Below, in pieces: positions 1 to 12,824 of a DNA stretch of 54,374 nucleotides (position 1 is the stretch's first letter; every line of letters starts with the position of its first letter). The translations under genes and the position numbers were made by a program. The notes under the pieces were generated by a model. That model saw only the letters and a list, made by a program, of their open reading frames with translations. It was not told the origin of the DNA and ran no database searches. Origin of the DNA: Plicaturopsis crispa FD-325 SS-3 (taxonomy: Eukaryota > Basidiomycota > Agaricomycetes > Amylocorticiales > Amylocorticiaceae); the NCBI GenBank assembly GCA_000827205.1, contig KN832559.1:720529-774902 (forward strand), read 5' to 3'.

Positions 1-1378
1 CGGAAAGACAAATTGAATGTGCAGCCCCGCGACCACCCTCAACAGAGCACCACCATCTTTCTGCTCTTCGCATGCAAGCAACGCATTGACATTAGCCCCT
101 GTGTGTCCGCTACCTACGGCTACAGCCCTGCCACGCCCGCGGAACTCTCGTGCCCGTCCGCAGAACACATTCGCAGCATGGACGATGCACACGCCCCCTG
201 CTCGTAGGCCCCCAAAGCACCGTCCAGCCTCGCCGGTGGATCCACCGCTGCCGTGAACAGCTCAGCCTTGCGAGCGCCAACGCGCACTGTTCTCGGCCGG
301 TCATTACTATGCTTACCCGAGGATGCGAGCCAATGCCGCGGCGTAGCGGCGGCGGTGGCACGCGTTGCACGTCATTCTGTGCGCCAGCGGCCGGACTGCC
401 CGACGCAGCACAGCGCGCACCGACGGCGTCTACACCTGCTGCACTTTATGGTGTAGTATGTAGTACGCAGTTCCTTCCCTACATCAATGTATCGTAGCAT
501 ATCTGGAATATATATTGTGTTTTCCGTACTGTCCATGAAATTAGTAAAACAGGTTCATAGTGCTCGGGTAGCCCGTTACATGATGGTACCCGTTAAACGC
601 GACACAGTAGCATGCAGCGTCAGTCGAAATTTGGCAGGGACAGAACGGGTTAAATCGGTCATAAAAGGGATCATTGTGTCTCGGATTTTTCAACCCGTTT
701 GGCGGGTTAAAATTTTGACGATGGGTTAATGTATGTCAGGTAACCTAAGTACAGTTGCACAGATAAACTGATTATTCACCCAGCAGAAATAACCCGTTCT
801 GGGTTCCATAGTGTTCGTATCAAAGTCAGCTCTACTGTCGATGGATACAGGGAAAGCAAGGCGTCTAATTGCAGTATGTATAAGTGTCTCAAACTATGTT
901 ATGTACTGAAACGTGTGTATCGTGGATGAATCGTGCGGTATCGGCGTGGTATGCGGGAGAAGATTAAGTGGCCAAGTGTAAGGAAAGGGAACCCGTAAAA
1001 GAGAACAATATAAGTACTGTAACAATATCACAATAAGTTGATCATCATGCATCCTTCAATGGATGCGCCAAGAAACAACGGTGCGCCGCAATGTCTCGAC
1101 GTCAGTTCCCATTAATGCGAGGGAAACTATGCCCGCTGTTGGTAGTGTCATGCTCATGGATTATAGCATGGGAGTCACATGGATTTACTCGGCAACAATC
1201 GTGCTCTATGATGACGGCCGGCCCCACTGTCTATAGATTGGATCGTCCTGTTTCGTGTCAGGGTGCACCTGGAGCCGGCCCTCCCACAGCGCTGCGGAGG
1301 ACTTGGATGGGTCCGAGTGAGCTGGATCGGAAAGTTGACCGTGGTCTGGTGACCAGCCGGCGCCTACGGACGATGCGA
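1..1378. other. Left-edge region without a supported gene
   Basis: No ORF here looks like a conserved protein and no good chain of exons is visible. The first 450 bases are GC-rich and could hold the tail of a gene outside the window, but I cannot show it. From about 565 to 1000 there is a dense group of AACCCGTT / AACGGGTTA-like motifs in both orientations, described separately. The last part is the downstream flank of the Ca2+-ATPase gene, which ends at 1379. Confidence 0.5.
564..998. repeat. Cluster of AACCCGTT / AACGGGTT motifs
   Basis: Short related motifs recur in both orientations: near 564-577 (CGGGTAGCCCGTTA), 586-594 (TACCCGTTA), 643-653 (GAACGGGTTAA), 690-711 (an inverted pair, CAACCCGTTTGGCGGGTTAA), 721-729 (ATGGGTTAA), 790-806 (AACCCGTTCTGGGTT) and about 989-996 (GAACCCGT). 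The spacing is irregular, so this is not a simple tandem satellite. It may be a group of binding sites or the remains of a diverged repeat. Confidence 0.5.
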
Positions 1379-4300
1379 CTAGTGATGGGACCATAGCCAT
1401 GAGTGACGGGCTGTGAAACTCATATTTAGATTTTTGCATCGAGGACGACAATGGAAGACAACATACAGAGGCATCCTCGATTCCTCATCCCTTACGCGCG
1501 CGGAACGGCTCTTGATGACGAATGATGACGAGCGCACACGGCCACCGCGGAGACTTGCGAATGTACCCAGATTATCCCTTACGAGCTCGATCGCCGAGTT
1601 CCATTCTGCTTCGGGGTGAACGGTGGGGAGGACTTCTGGATTTTGCAAGAGGTGCAGCTTAATGAACAGCCTTTCGAACGGTCCGTTGGGCAGAAGCCGG
1701 ATAAGAGCGCCTAGGGGAATTGAGACAACACCGAGAGCAAGTGAGATACCCCATTCACGACCACCAATGCGGGTGACTTGGAAGGCGGCACCGCCGACGA
1801 AAACAATGAGGACCTGAACAGCAATTTCTATAGGTGGACGATAAAATTAACCGTGACGATTGAGAAAGCAAAGAGAAAACGCACCGATGAGAGTGATCAC
1901 GATGAAGTACCAATTCCGCAACATGCCCTCGAAGATATTGAACTTGTTGTCCAGGCGCCGACAGTTGACCGAGTTGAATATTTGTGCAAAGACGAAGGCG
2001 TTGAAAACGAGCGTTTGAACGATAGTATCATTCCTTTTCTGTGTGATGGTATTTGACGATGTCGTTTGTCCCAATATCCGCGCGCCGAGGAAGTGGAAGA
2101 TGAGTGTAACGGCAATTTGATAGGTCGATTGGAAGAGAATTTGCTTGTACATTTCCACAGAAAAAAGAGGGGCGGTCTTCTTGTCGGGTTTGCGGTCCAA
2201 CAGTTGTTCTGAGGCAGGGTCCGTAGCCAAGGCGAGGGCGGCGAAAGTATCCATGATGATGTTGATCCATAGTAGCTGCACGGCAGAAAGGACAGACGAT
2301 TCGGAGGCGGACGCCACGGCTGACACAAACGTGATAACTACGGCCGTCACGTTGGTCGAGACCTGGAACTGAAGGAACTTGCGCACGGCGTCGTTGACGC
2401 AGCGACCCCACATGATAGCCTTCACGATTGACGAAAAGTTGTCGTCCATCAGGATGATGTCGGAGGCCTCCTTGGCGACTTCAGTGCCGGCGATGCCCAT
2501 GGAGAACCCAACATCCGCAGTTTTCAGTGCCGGTCCGTCGTTCGTACCATCTCCGGTGACGCCAACGATCTCACCCAACGACTTGAGCTTCTCCACGAGC
2601 AACTGCTTGTCATTGGGCGACGATCGCGCGAGCACCTGCAGACGTGGAACGACTTCGAGCATCTCCGCCTCGCTGAGCTCCCGGAAAACAGGGCCTTCCA
2701 TGATGATGCCGCCGGCGGTGAAGATCCCACATTGCAGTGCGATCGACCGCGCCGTGAGGACGTTGTCGCCGGTACACATCTTGACGGTGACGCCGGCTTT
2801 GTGACATTTGGCGACGGCCTCGCGAACACCTTCCCGTAGGGGGTCCTCGATACCAGTGATTCCGATCAGGGTCAAGTCGTGTGCTAGGAATTCGTACGGA
2901 ATCTGGGTACGCATCACTAGGTGTCGCCAGTTTAGTTTAGAACGAATAGACGCACCTCATCCTCGTCGTTTGCGTCTGCCCCCTGGGGAGGCCAGGACTC
3001 GAAGTCGCGGTAGCATAGAGCAATAGTCCGTAATGTCTGGTTGGCATAGAAGATAATAGTCCTGGAGATGTTATCACTGTCGAGCGCGTTGATAGTGTCG
3101 GTCTCGATCTCGCCGCTCTGCCCGCTCTGCTGGCTGCCATCCTTCTGCACCACGACGTGACGCGTGCACTTCTTTGTCAGGATCTCGCTAGCGCCTTTCA
3201 AGTACAGTCTCCACTTGTTGCTGCCCTTCAAGCGCACGACCACACCCATGGCTTTGCGCTCGCTCGAGAACGGTATCATCTGCACAACATTGGCGGCGTC
3301 CCGGATTTCCTTGTAGTTCGCCCATCCGAGTTCCTTCGCAAAGTTGAGCAGCGCAGTCTCTGTCTTGCTTCCCACGAAGACCATTTCACCGGTCTCGGGA
3401 TCGGTATCCTCAAACGCGGTCGAGTTCACGCATATAGCGGCGGAAAAGAGGTCCCGCAGTGCCGGTGTGATCACGGTGTTCAGGTTGGACTGGTCCAAGG
3501 AGAAGTCGTCCGGGTGCTTGCGCTTCGTGGACTTGCCCGGCGAGCCGCTGCTGACCTCCTCGTCGGCGTTCGTCCGCGTCTGGTTGTCCTCCAAGTTGCG
3601 CACGAATTTCGCGTGGATGCCGACGGAGCCCGCGACCACCGCCATGACGTTCTGCGTCAGCGTGCCGGTCTTGTCGGTGCACACGACGGAGGCGTTGGCC
3701 ATCGTCTCGCACGAGCCGAGCACGCGCACCAATAGTTTCTCATATGTCATGCGCTTGGTGGCAAAAGCCAGCGCCAAAGTGACAGCCAAAGGAAGACCTG
3801 AAAAGAGGGTTAGACGATAGGGGCAATGCCTGAGGTGTACATACCTTCGGGGACAGCGACGACGACCAAAGTGACAGAGATAATGAGGATCTGGACGAAA
3901 GCGATGCCATACTCCGATGGTGTCCTACACAGCGCTCATCAATATTAGATCACTCGTTCCGAGCTGAAATACATACCGAGCGGGTACACCCTGTCCCAAT
4001 TGCACGAAAAAGCGGATCATAAGGGCCACGAAAAGTATGAGGCCAGCCGCGCTACCGAGTTTCGCAATCAATTCCGCGAGTGCATTTAGCTTGAGCTGTA
4101 ATGGCGTATTTTCTGTGTCGCCGCGGAGCGCTGAACCAATTACAAAACGTGAGTAATCCACCCTATTCAAACGACCACAGGCTGGCTACGCACCCATCAT
4201 AATGCGGCCGTTGAAGCTCTTGGTGCCGACGGCTACAACGACATAGCTTCCGACGCCCTCCAAGACTTTGCTGCCGCTCACCACGAAGCAGTCCGTGTGG

Positions 4301-6177
4301 GCAAGGGACCCACCAGCCGCCGCGTCGTGCCCGCCGGACGGCCCGTCGTTCCCGCTGCCGAACCCCGCCTCGCCGTGCGCCAAAAGGTCCTTGTCGCGCA
4401 GGGCGATGCACTCCTCGTATGTGAGTTTCTTGATCGCATCACTCTCGCCGGTGGCGCCGGACTCGTCGCACTTAACGTTGTGCCCAGACAGAAAGACGCC
4501 GTCGCAGGGGATGATCTCGCCGGGCTCCAGGAGCGCGATGTCGCCGACGACGACGTGCTTGATGTCCACGACCTTCTCGACGCCGTCGCGGATGACTTTC
4601 ACGCCGCGCTCCTCCTTCTTGTCGTTGAGCGTCTGGAACTGCCGCTCCTTCTGCCAGTCGTTGACCGAGCCGACCATGACCTGCGTGCGCATCATCAGCA
4701 CGAGAGATAGATTTCTGATCAGGTACTGATTGGGGACGTACAACGATGAATATTGCCACCATGATGGCGACACCCTCGACCCAGTCCACAGGCGGCTCGC
4801 CCTCGGGGAGAGTCGTGCCGAAGTCTTGGAATAAGCCCAGCGCAAGCGATACGACAGCAGCGATAGAAAGGATGACCTTTGGTGGTTGATTGAGCGACAC
4901 AGCTGCAACGGTGAAAAGTTGCGAATACGACGTACCAGAACTTTATCCTTCAAAGCGAGCCACATGAGAGCCCAAAGGCTCTTACTAGCGCGATGCGGGA
5001 GCACATTTTCACCGTAAATCTTTCGCCGTAGGTCCAGTGTTGCCGCAAAGGCGTCACCGTCGTCGTCGTCATGAGAATCCGGGCCAGGTGCGTCCTTGGA
5101 AGCAGGTGGTGAGACGACGATATCTGGACTGCCTTTGGAGATGCTGCTCCGGTCGTGACGCTGCGAGGTGCCATCCCCAGCCCCTGCCTGGGCTTCCCCT
5201 CTCAGATTGAAGCTCTCGCTGCGCAACAGCGCCTTCCGTCCAAGCCCGCGTAACCGACTAGTCCCTAGACCCTTCAAAAGTGCGTCTACGCCACCCATCC
5301 CCTCCAAAACATTGAGGTCCTTCGGGTCAAGCAGGCTCGCGAGCTTAAAAGGTTTGTAAGCGAATGGCGCGGGATCAAGGTCCGTGTCCTGCGCAAGATC
5401 GACGCGCTCTGCGTGGGGCAGCGCGCCCTCCTTCGCATCGCCGCCCTCTTGGGCAGTCGCCTCGTCGTGAGAGGAGCGCCGCTTGCCCATCTCCATATAA
5501 TCCGAGTCACCGGAACCTGATTTCTTACCGCGTGACCGCGACCTCGACCGTTCGGATTTTGTGTCGACGTGTGTAAGGGTAGGAGAGGCGACGGTGATGC
5601 TCGTGGCATTCGATTTCGCGCGTCTGAGCTGCTGGTCGCCGTCGTCCGGCTCAGTGCCGTCAGCGCTGCTCGGGCCGTCTATCGAGCTCGCAAAAGTGGC
5701 ATTACTCGCTTTCCTGCGGTGCTTACCACCCTCGGCTTCGGCTGGATTCAGCATGCCCAGCGAGGACATGCCTGACCGCGAGTCGGGCCTGTTGTCGCGA
5801 AGAGCGGTTGAAGTCGCGAAATGAACTGACGAGTGGTTGGAAAGGGTCGGCGACGGCGGCACGATTATGGACGACCCCTCGTTGGACGACGCGTAATATG
5901 TGGGAGAGGCGGAGCCCGAGTCGAAAGAGGAGCGTCCCGCACTGTGCATGACAGGCGACAGGAACGCATTGTCGCTAGGAGTGCGATTGTGCTGGATCGC
6001 GAGCCCCCGGGTGGGCCGTGGGGAGAGAACTGTAGGCGACTCTGGCGATTCTGGACGGTTATCAGCGTCGTGGTCTGAGAACTCTACCTGAGGGGCTTCC
6101 CTGTCCTCGTTGAGTGCAGTCGTCGACGACAGGTCAGTCGTGACGATCTGTGGGATTGCGGGGGGCGTGTTGGGCAT
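1379..6177 (-). CDS. PMC1: P-type Ca2+-transporting ATPase, PMC1/PMCA-like
   Basis: This is a Ca2+ pump of the P2B class, in fungi normally a vacuolar pump that clears cytosolic calcium with ATP. Eight exons fit with matching phase: 6177-4936, 4876-4742, 4680-4194, 4130-3977, 3924-3845, 3797-2956, 2902-1885 and 1827-1379, giving about 1468 residues. The phosphorylation motif DKTGTLTQ lies near residue 736 and the hinge motif TGDGTNDGPALK near 1094. The actuator-domain signature PGEIIPCDG and the M4-type segment ending VVAVPEG are also present. The first 380 or so residues are a Ser/Pro-rich extension, longer than the yeast pump's N terminus; a basic tail follows the last membrane segment. The start is the ATG at 6177 (MPNTPPA). 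Regulation by a terminal autoinhibitory region is known in the family but not demonstrated here. Confidence 0.93.
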
Positions 6178-9100
6178 TGCAGTGCACAACTACAGCTACC
6201 ACCACAGAGTAAAAGGGAATGAAAGCGCGAAAGAGAAATGTAGGACAGGATGCAGCGTTATAAAGGGGAAGGCCCAGCGCCGAGCATGCTGTTATGGTGG
6301 TGTGTACTAAGAGTCCGAGCGGGCACTGCCTTTCAAAAACCCAAGACTTTGGATCCTTACAAGCGCCAAGCCTTTCAAACTCCGGCCTACCTGAATCATA
6401 ATGCCCGCCTCGTTCACATTCTTTGTTTCTTGCTCTCAGGCTGCACTTTCTATCGCTCTCGCACTTCTATGCTACCAGTTCTTGTCTTTCGCCGTCGTAT
6501 TGTGCATCTCAGCTTCTTGTCCAACATTCGCCGTAATGACTTGCACATTGGTTACCTCAAGCCCCACATCGAGCCGAGTGTCTCCATGCGATCGTCACAG
6601 CAGCGTCATATGGACGCCCTCCCTAACCCAGTCAAGTCAAGACTGTGTCCACGATATGCGTATCTGTTGGAGTCGCTGGCGAGAGCTCAGTGCCGTGCAC
6701 TGCTGTCGGCTGAGGAGAGGCAGAGCGGCGGCTCTACGATATCCCGCTTTGCTGCACGGCCTTCAACGGTGATGCGATAGTGAGGCTTAGACCGCAGTTC
6801 GCCGTGCGTAGAACCTTGCTCATCACACGCCGATTGCTCTACGGGCTCTTGCTCTTGCTTCTTGGTCACCCTCCAGATCTGCAGCTTCGACGGCCTCGAG
6901 GCTCGCGCATTGTTATGAATCTGCTTCTACAAATCCTCGATACTATCCGAGAACGTCGATGCATTCTCCTCGCTCCCTAACGATAGAACAAGGACGTTTT
7001 GTCCCATTGTTCGGGCCCACTAAGCTGTGTAGAACGCCGATGTCTGCATCTCGGGCTGCGCACACTGGACCAGCGTTCGATGTATCGAACCTTAGGCATG
7101 CTGCAAACGTCTCTGCGTTCTCCTGTGTCTGCGCGTGCAATCATCATCTTCTCCCCAGGATGTCTCGCCTTGCGTGAGGATTTTCTGCCGTATACAGTAT
7201 AGCTGCTGTTATTTTTTCCGACAATTAGCGTGCTGTGGTCAATAAGCGCTCATGTATCTTGTCTTGTCATTCATCAATTCGACCAGCTGCTATTGAAAGT
7301 CATTATTCGCAATCGCTCATGTACACAGCTCGTACATATTCGGATGCGCAATTTTGCCTCCGCTTTGTATTCACATCAGAATCCGCGCGACAATTGTATA
7401 TGAGGCGGCGCGCCCCGCACTCTTGGCGGGGGCATATGTTTTTCCCGCCACACTTCCGCATTATTTAAATGTGCGTCGTATGTATGCTGCACTGCCTACT
7501 CGTGTTCCTCATCTTGGCGGCCGTCATCCGACATTCATCGGGAGGGGCTTGGAGATTTTGCCCAGCGCCCACCTATCAATCGCCAAAAACTCCTGTTTGT
7601 TCTTTCCGAGGCGTATCGCTCCCCGGAGACCGACGGCCCCGCGGATTGACTCGTACACATTGTGCAGGCGCCTACACGGCGTGTCGCTAATTTTAATCTC
7701 GAACCGGCGGTATGCTATTAATGTTTCGATGCACAGAATGAAACAGCCCTGGAGGTCGAGACGCGAAATCAGCATCCCCGACGACGCCCTTCATTTCTAT
7801 GGCGAGGGGGCTGCATCTGTGTCACACAGGCTGCCCAGTGTCTTATGGGCAGTGATCAGTAGTGAGTGCGCTGCTGCTGTACTGATAAATGTTTGCGATT
7901 TGGCGGTGGGCGATATGTATAGAGCCCCGAGCTGTGCGCCGGGCACCGATCATGCCGACCCACCTGGCATACTCTCCGACGTTTATGCCATTGGGCTGTC
8001 CCCGTCAACCTACCGCCCGCGCAAACTCCGCGAACAACTTCGGCATGCGAGCGTCTATCGCGCGTCTATCATATCTTTATCTGATTACACGCCCTCGTCA
8101 AGTCGAGCTTGCTCTACACAGTGCCCAGTGCGTGTCGAGATACCAGCTCCACCTGCTCCGGGAAACGCAGTACTCACTGTCAGGAGCACATTTCAAATTG
8201 AAATACAGCGCACACCGCCTCCGGGTGAAGGAACTGCGGACGAGGTGCCGGGCTAGGAGGACTACGCGCGTACAATGGTGAGGCCTGTCATTCATCCATC
8301 GGCTATGTACTTAATGACGAGGCATTCAGGCCCCTCCGAGCCGCCTGACCTGCGATGCGTTTGCGGGCTGTTCCAACGCCCCTTATCTGCGCTGTGGGCG
8401 GCAGACTAATGCAGCGAAAGACGTGGCTACAATGCTGCGCGCTAATCCCTGGCCGCCTTTCTTATTACCTTAATGGCCAATATTCGGGCCGCTCGTCCTG
8501 AATATGTGGCGCGGGTTATACTCAGACTTTACGCCCCCCTCACATACCCAGGCTGGTACGTTCATGTTTACGACAGGCTGCACTGCCCGTGTTCATTGTT
8601 CCTTCAATCTAGCATCGTACGGTCCGTATACCTATCATTATCTGCTCGTAATGCCTCCATTCTGCTCCAATTCCCCACTCGCAGATCAGCGTATTTATTC
8701 GGCTGAACCCTGCCCTTGATACTGGCTTACTTTTCGACGTCTTCCAACCTTCCAGATCCACCCTCTCCCACAAAGGCAAGCACCTCCCCAGTGGCCATGG
8801 CGCTCGGCCCCGGTACTTATCCCTCCCTCCTGCGCTGATCCCACTGCTTGACTGCTTAAGCATCCGGTTCCTCACTCCGCAGCAGAGCCAATGTCACGGT
8901 TGTGATTAGCTGTAGCCTGTAGTACTTCAAAAGGTGTGCGCGTCAATCACATGTGCTCGTGTGCGTATATATGCTTTTCCGAGGGTGGTAGCGGGGCGGC
9001 GCCCGTGGGTGCGAGGTCTTTCGTGCGAGGAATTTGCGATACGTTCGCAGTGCCTGTACTTGGCAGTGAAAGCTCTGCACCGCGGCGATATACTGGCCAT

Positions 9101-9896
9101 TAATATTGCTCCTGTGTTTTGGCTTTGCTAGCCCCTTGAGAATCGGTCCCTAGAATTTTGAATCGCACACAGAACACTCGAATCCACCACTGCCAACTCG
9201 ATCTTGAGGATCGTGAGTTGGACGGCCCTAGGTCGCAGGAAGATTGCCCGTAAAATCGAAGTTCGTGTTGTCCAAATATGGAAGGTAGTGTTCACGCATA
9301 ATCTCGCGTTGATCACCGGGGGACAGCCTAGACGTCGTCGTACACAGAGATCCTAGCTACCACAAGCAACGACGCAGTACTCTTGAGTCTTGAGAGAGAA
9401 AGTCACCAAAAGAGAAGCCTGCAACTCGATATTAGGTTTTTGGTGCTGTTTGTTTGGTACGCAGACCCTGCGCACAGGTTTCGATCCACAAGACCAAACT
9501 CGGCGTTGCGTTGCTTACCCAAAGGCTTGCAAAATAGCAATCCTTTCGCCGGCTGCTCATCCGGCGTGAGTTGTGACCCTCCACGTCGCATTCTTGCCTG
9601 AGCAGCTGCTCCGCAGTGGTCGAAGCGCAAATCGATGATACCGAACATTGCCGCCGGCCTCTCGCTATCCGCGCCAACCGAATTCGTCGTGGGCGAAGAA
9701 AACCGAATGGGAAAGAGGGCAATGCCACGAGCAAGGGTGCGTGTATATAGGAAGTCGTACATCCAGTGAAATCCAGTGCATAGATAGAAGGTAGAACGCT
9801 TTCAAGACACCGCCCTGATGGTCCCTATTTTCGAGATTGAGCAAGAAGTTCAAACTGGTATTAAGTGAGTGGAGATCCATACCGTATCACCAGGGA
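6178..9896. other. Long region without a supported gene
   Basis: These 3.7 kb separate the 5' end of the Ca2+-ATPase from the 3' end of the TPR gene. Several open frames exist, the longest with 300 codons on plus (7354-8256), but they begin at non-ATG codons or show no family resemblance, and good splice donors are rare. An ATG-started 119-codon minus frame at 9403-9762 is also unrecognised. The ATPase promoter must lie at the left end. The rest could hold a long noncoding transcript, a fast-evolving gene or decayed repeat sequence. Confidence 0.5.
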
Positions 9897-12158
9897 TCAC
9901 GGGCCTCCATGCTGTACTTCAAGGATATCCAGCGTTAGCACGTCGTCCAATGTGTAGTCCCCTCGCTTGATACCGCTTGAAGCAATGCCATGAAATTGAA
10001 TAATACGAGATAAAATCTCGTCGCGGCCTTCTTTCGCCAAGTCTGAGTGCTGCCAGATTTTGACCATGTCTGGGAACGATATGCGGACACGATCTGCCAA
10101 TGGTAAGGTCTCTCTAAGGGGCGACTGCAGTCGCCAGTGCACATCCAGTGCACACTTCAGTGACCCTGCATCAAGTAATCAGCGAAGCCCAAAGTGAAAA
10201 TGGAGAAGGATGCACATGGGTGAAGCTCGTCGTCGCGGGGGAAGACCGAAGCCGCCATGGCATAGTCTCTTGCGGCAGTCCGTGCCCACTTTTGAAGCAC
10301 CTCGACCTCACCGTTGCCCCGCTGCGACCATTCGTCTGCACAGAATGCACGCATCCTGCGGGAAGGAACATGAGGACGCGCAGCAAGGATGGAGGGGTGG
10401 GACGAACATGTGCGCAAACGCGGCCGGGTACACTTCGAAAGAGATCCGCATCTCTGGTCTGTCGTAGTGTCGCGAGCGATCCGGTCGATTGATCTCCTCG
10501 GCAAGGTCGTCCGTGACTGCGAATATCTTCATCAGCGTGTCGGAACGATTCGTACCCGACGCTTTATGTACATAGGCCTATGCACAGAGCATCAGTGGCC
10601 GTGAATCATGCCAAAAACGGATTCTTACATCCTTCAGAGCGTACATGTACAGGACACGCACTCCGCGGATGAAAGTGTCCTCAAAGATCGCCCCGCGTGT
10701 GTCGCGGTCTAGATCTGGCCACTGGTTGCGGCCCCAGTTGATTACCTCGATAGCATTGTGCAGCAGCTCGACCGCATATGCACGACGCTGATGTACCCGA
10801 GTTTGTATGGTTGCTCGCAGGATCCATGATCTACGAGACAGTGCAGTATTCAATGACAGCGCTGCAGACAAAAACAGTGCACATACCGAACAGTGGTGGC
10901 CAATGCCGGACGAACATACTTCCATCCAAGGCCGCGAAGGCGCACGAGAGCTTCAGATATAACCTTTTGCGGCCCACCGTCTACCCAATCTTCGCATCTA
11001 CGATATTTCATTTCGTGAAGGGCTGGTGCAGTCGTTAGCTCTTGAACTTGCGTTGTTCACCTACCTCAGCGCACCTTGGGTATTGATTTTCTCGAGCCAT
11101 GCGTATTTATCACCTGTTAAATGAAATACGCGCAAATCGTGCATCACACCGTTTGTGAATCTGGTGAGTGCCTGAGGAATTGAACATGAATATGAGTGAA
11201 AGGATACAATTGGCTAGAACTGACTTCGGAAACGCCCTCCCAGGCAAAATTTGAGGAGGTGATGAGGTAGTCTGCCGAGCGTACACCGTCCCTGATCTCC
11301 TATATACGGAGTTCAATCAACGTTCTGAACAGTCGACATGGCTTTTACGCACTAGATATGCAGACGCGATGCCGTGGGCCTGAATTCATAGGATTCTAAG
11401 CAACGTTTTCAATGCGACACAACTACCATGGCTCACGCTACTTGTGTTGTTCCCCCGCTCGAAAAGCCTTGGCTTGATAGCCAGTGCGAACTTCCACGGC
11501 GGCCACTCTTCATCTCCGAGTAGTGTTGCTATATCACCTTTGTCGGACAACAGCGCTGTGCCCAATTCCACGGACCGATGCCATGCCTTGATGCCCTCTT
11601 TGCATCGTTTTTTCTGCTTCTGCTGTTGCGCGGTAAGGTTGGAGGACGGTAGCATTCCCAATGCCTTTTTCCACCATGTGAGAGCAAAGGGCTCATTCAG
11701 ATACTGCCAGTGATATCCGCTGAGTCAGTAGATGCAGCTTAAGAATGACTCGGGCACTACGTACCCCCGCACATGTCGCGCGGAGCATCCATGCTTCAAC
11801 GCTTCGGTCGTCAAGCTTGACCGCCTACATATCTTTCAAGTTAGCACATGGTGATATACGTCGAAACACTTTGCTAACGCTGACCTTCTCAGCGTTGGTC
11901 GATGCCAATATGTACCTATTCGAAATATCATCAGCCGCGCTGCACGAAAATTGACGAAAAATAGTCAGCAGGTCAGAAAAATGAATCTTACACTTCCATA
12001 TGCAACAAAGCCTCAGACTGTCCTAAGTACAGCCAGTAATTCTCGCCATCGAGCAGGATACCTGCACTATAGCTCCTGGAGGCTTTGAGGTAGTCCTTCT
12101 CAGCGAGGGCGTCGTCTCCCGCCTTTCTCAGCTTAGCGACCCGAACTTTTATAGACAT
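9897..12158 (-). CDS. Tetratricopeptide (TPR) repeat protein
   Basis: A multi-exon protein of unknown specific role. Its N terminus (MSIKVRVAKLRKAGDDALAE, from the ATG at 12158) has the TPR pattern, followed by ENYWLYLGQSEALLHME and, in later exons, KLDDRSVEAWMLRATCAG. The middle exons encode YLNEPFALTWWKKALGML, EEWPPWKFALAIKPRLFER and ADYLITSSNFAWEGVSE. The C-terminal exons encode NAIEVINWGRNQWPDLDR and a helical region ending TLDILEVQHGGP, stop at 9897. This layout matches a family of TPR-containing hypothetical proteins common in Agaricomycetes; I know no assigned function. The exon chain was followed by eye and some small exons are approximate. It is divergent from the methyltransferase gene 666 bases away. 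Confidence 0.75.
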
Positions 12159-12824
12159 GTTCAAAGCAAAAGGGCGAGTAAAGCGTAGTCCATGTGGCCT
12201 GGTAAGTCCAGCATAAAGGTTTCGCCGACCTAGTACGCGTAGAAACAAGATGGATTGACCGCGACTGTGCAGTCGGCAAGTGACTTTGACAAGTACGAAC
12301 AGCGTCTGCGCACGGGCCCCAGTGCCGCATTGAGCCTGACCAGCTTCGGCAACCCCTTTGCATCGTCATCGCTGAGCCATCGCAGACTCTACTACTACTC
12401 TCGCACTCCCTCGCATCCAACGAACTGTACTTGCAATTGTACCTCCTAGCAGCACTCTGCAGGGATTTATCCTTGAGATCTTGTGATAGGCCTCGACTGT
12501 GAGTTTGTACATTCAAGGCAAGCACGGATACCCGTGCACTGCCAGTGCGCCACGGCTGCTCTCAGCTTCAAGTTCCCGGAGAGCACTTCGTAGAGCCGAC
12601 ACCATTCGAACCTGTCCAAACTCGTCGGCTACACCGACGGTGACCGTACACGACACACTCTCTCATTGCACAGGCTATCTGATACTCGCTATATTTATCA
12701 GATTTGCACATCTGACTGCGATGCCTATTCTTAGCTCCAGTATCACCAAACGGGCGTCCCAGGGCGTCCCTCATTGTCAACTCGCCCTTTCCTCCCCTCT
12801 GCAACTTAGCCTCCTGCTGCCATC
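12159..12824. promoter_or_regulatory. Divergent intergenic promoter region
   Basis: Head-to-head spacer between the TPR gene (minus, ATG at 12158) and the methyltransferase gene (plus, ATG at 12825). An A/T-rich stretch (ATATTTATCAG near 12691) about 130 bases before the methyltransferase ATG could be a TATA-like element, and a C/T-rich stretch follows just before the ATG. Minus-strand open frames across this spacer are upstream extensions of the TPR frame without conserved sequence. Confidence 0.4.

Noticed and set aside
7354-8256. 300-codon plus-strand open frame
   Set aside because: It begins at a non-ATG codon, its composition is not protein-like (many Cys, Arg and His, no domain pattern), and no splice context supports it. 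Kept only as part of the unexplained 3.7 kb interval.
9403-9762. ATG-started 119-codon minus frame
   Set aside because: No similarity to any family I know and no conserved pattern; it is just downstream of the TPR gene and could be 3' UTR.
6178-9896. Possible B mating-type locus (pheromone genes) in the gene-poor interval
   Set aside because: I looked for small ATG-started frames ending in a CaaX-type tetrapeptide and for a seven-helix STE3-like receptor and saw neither.
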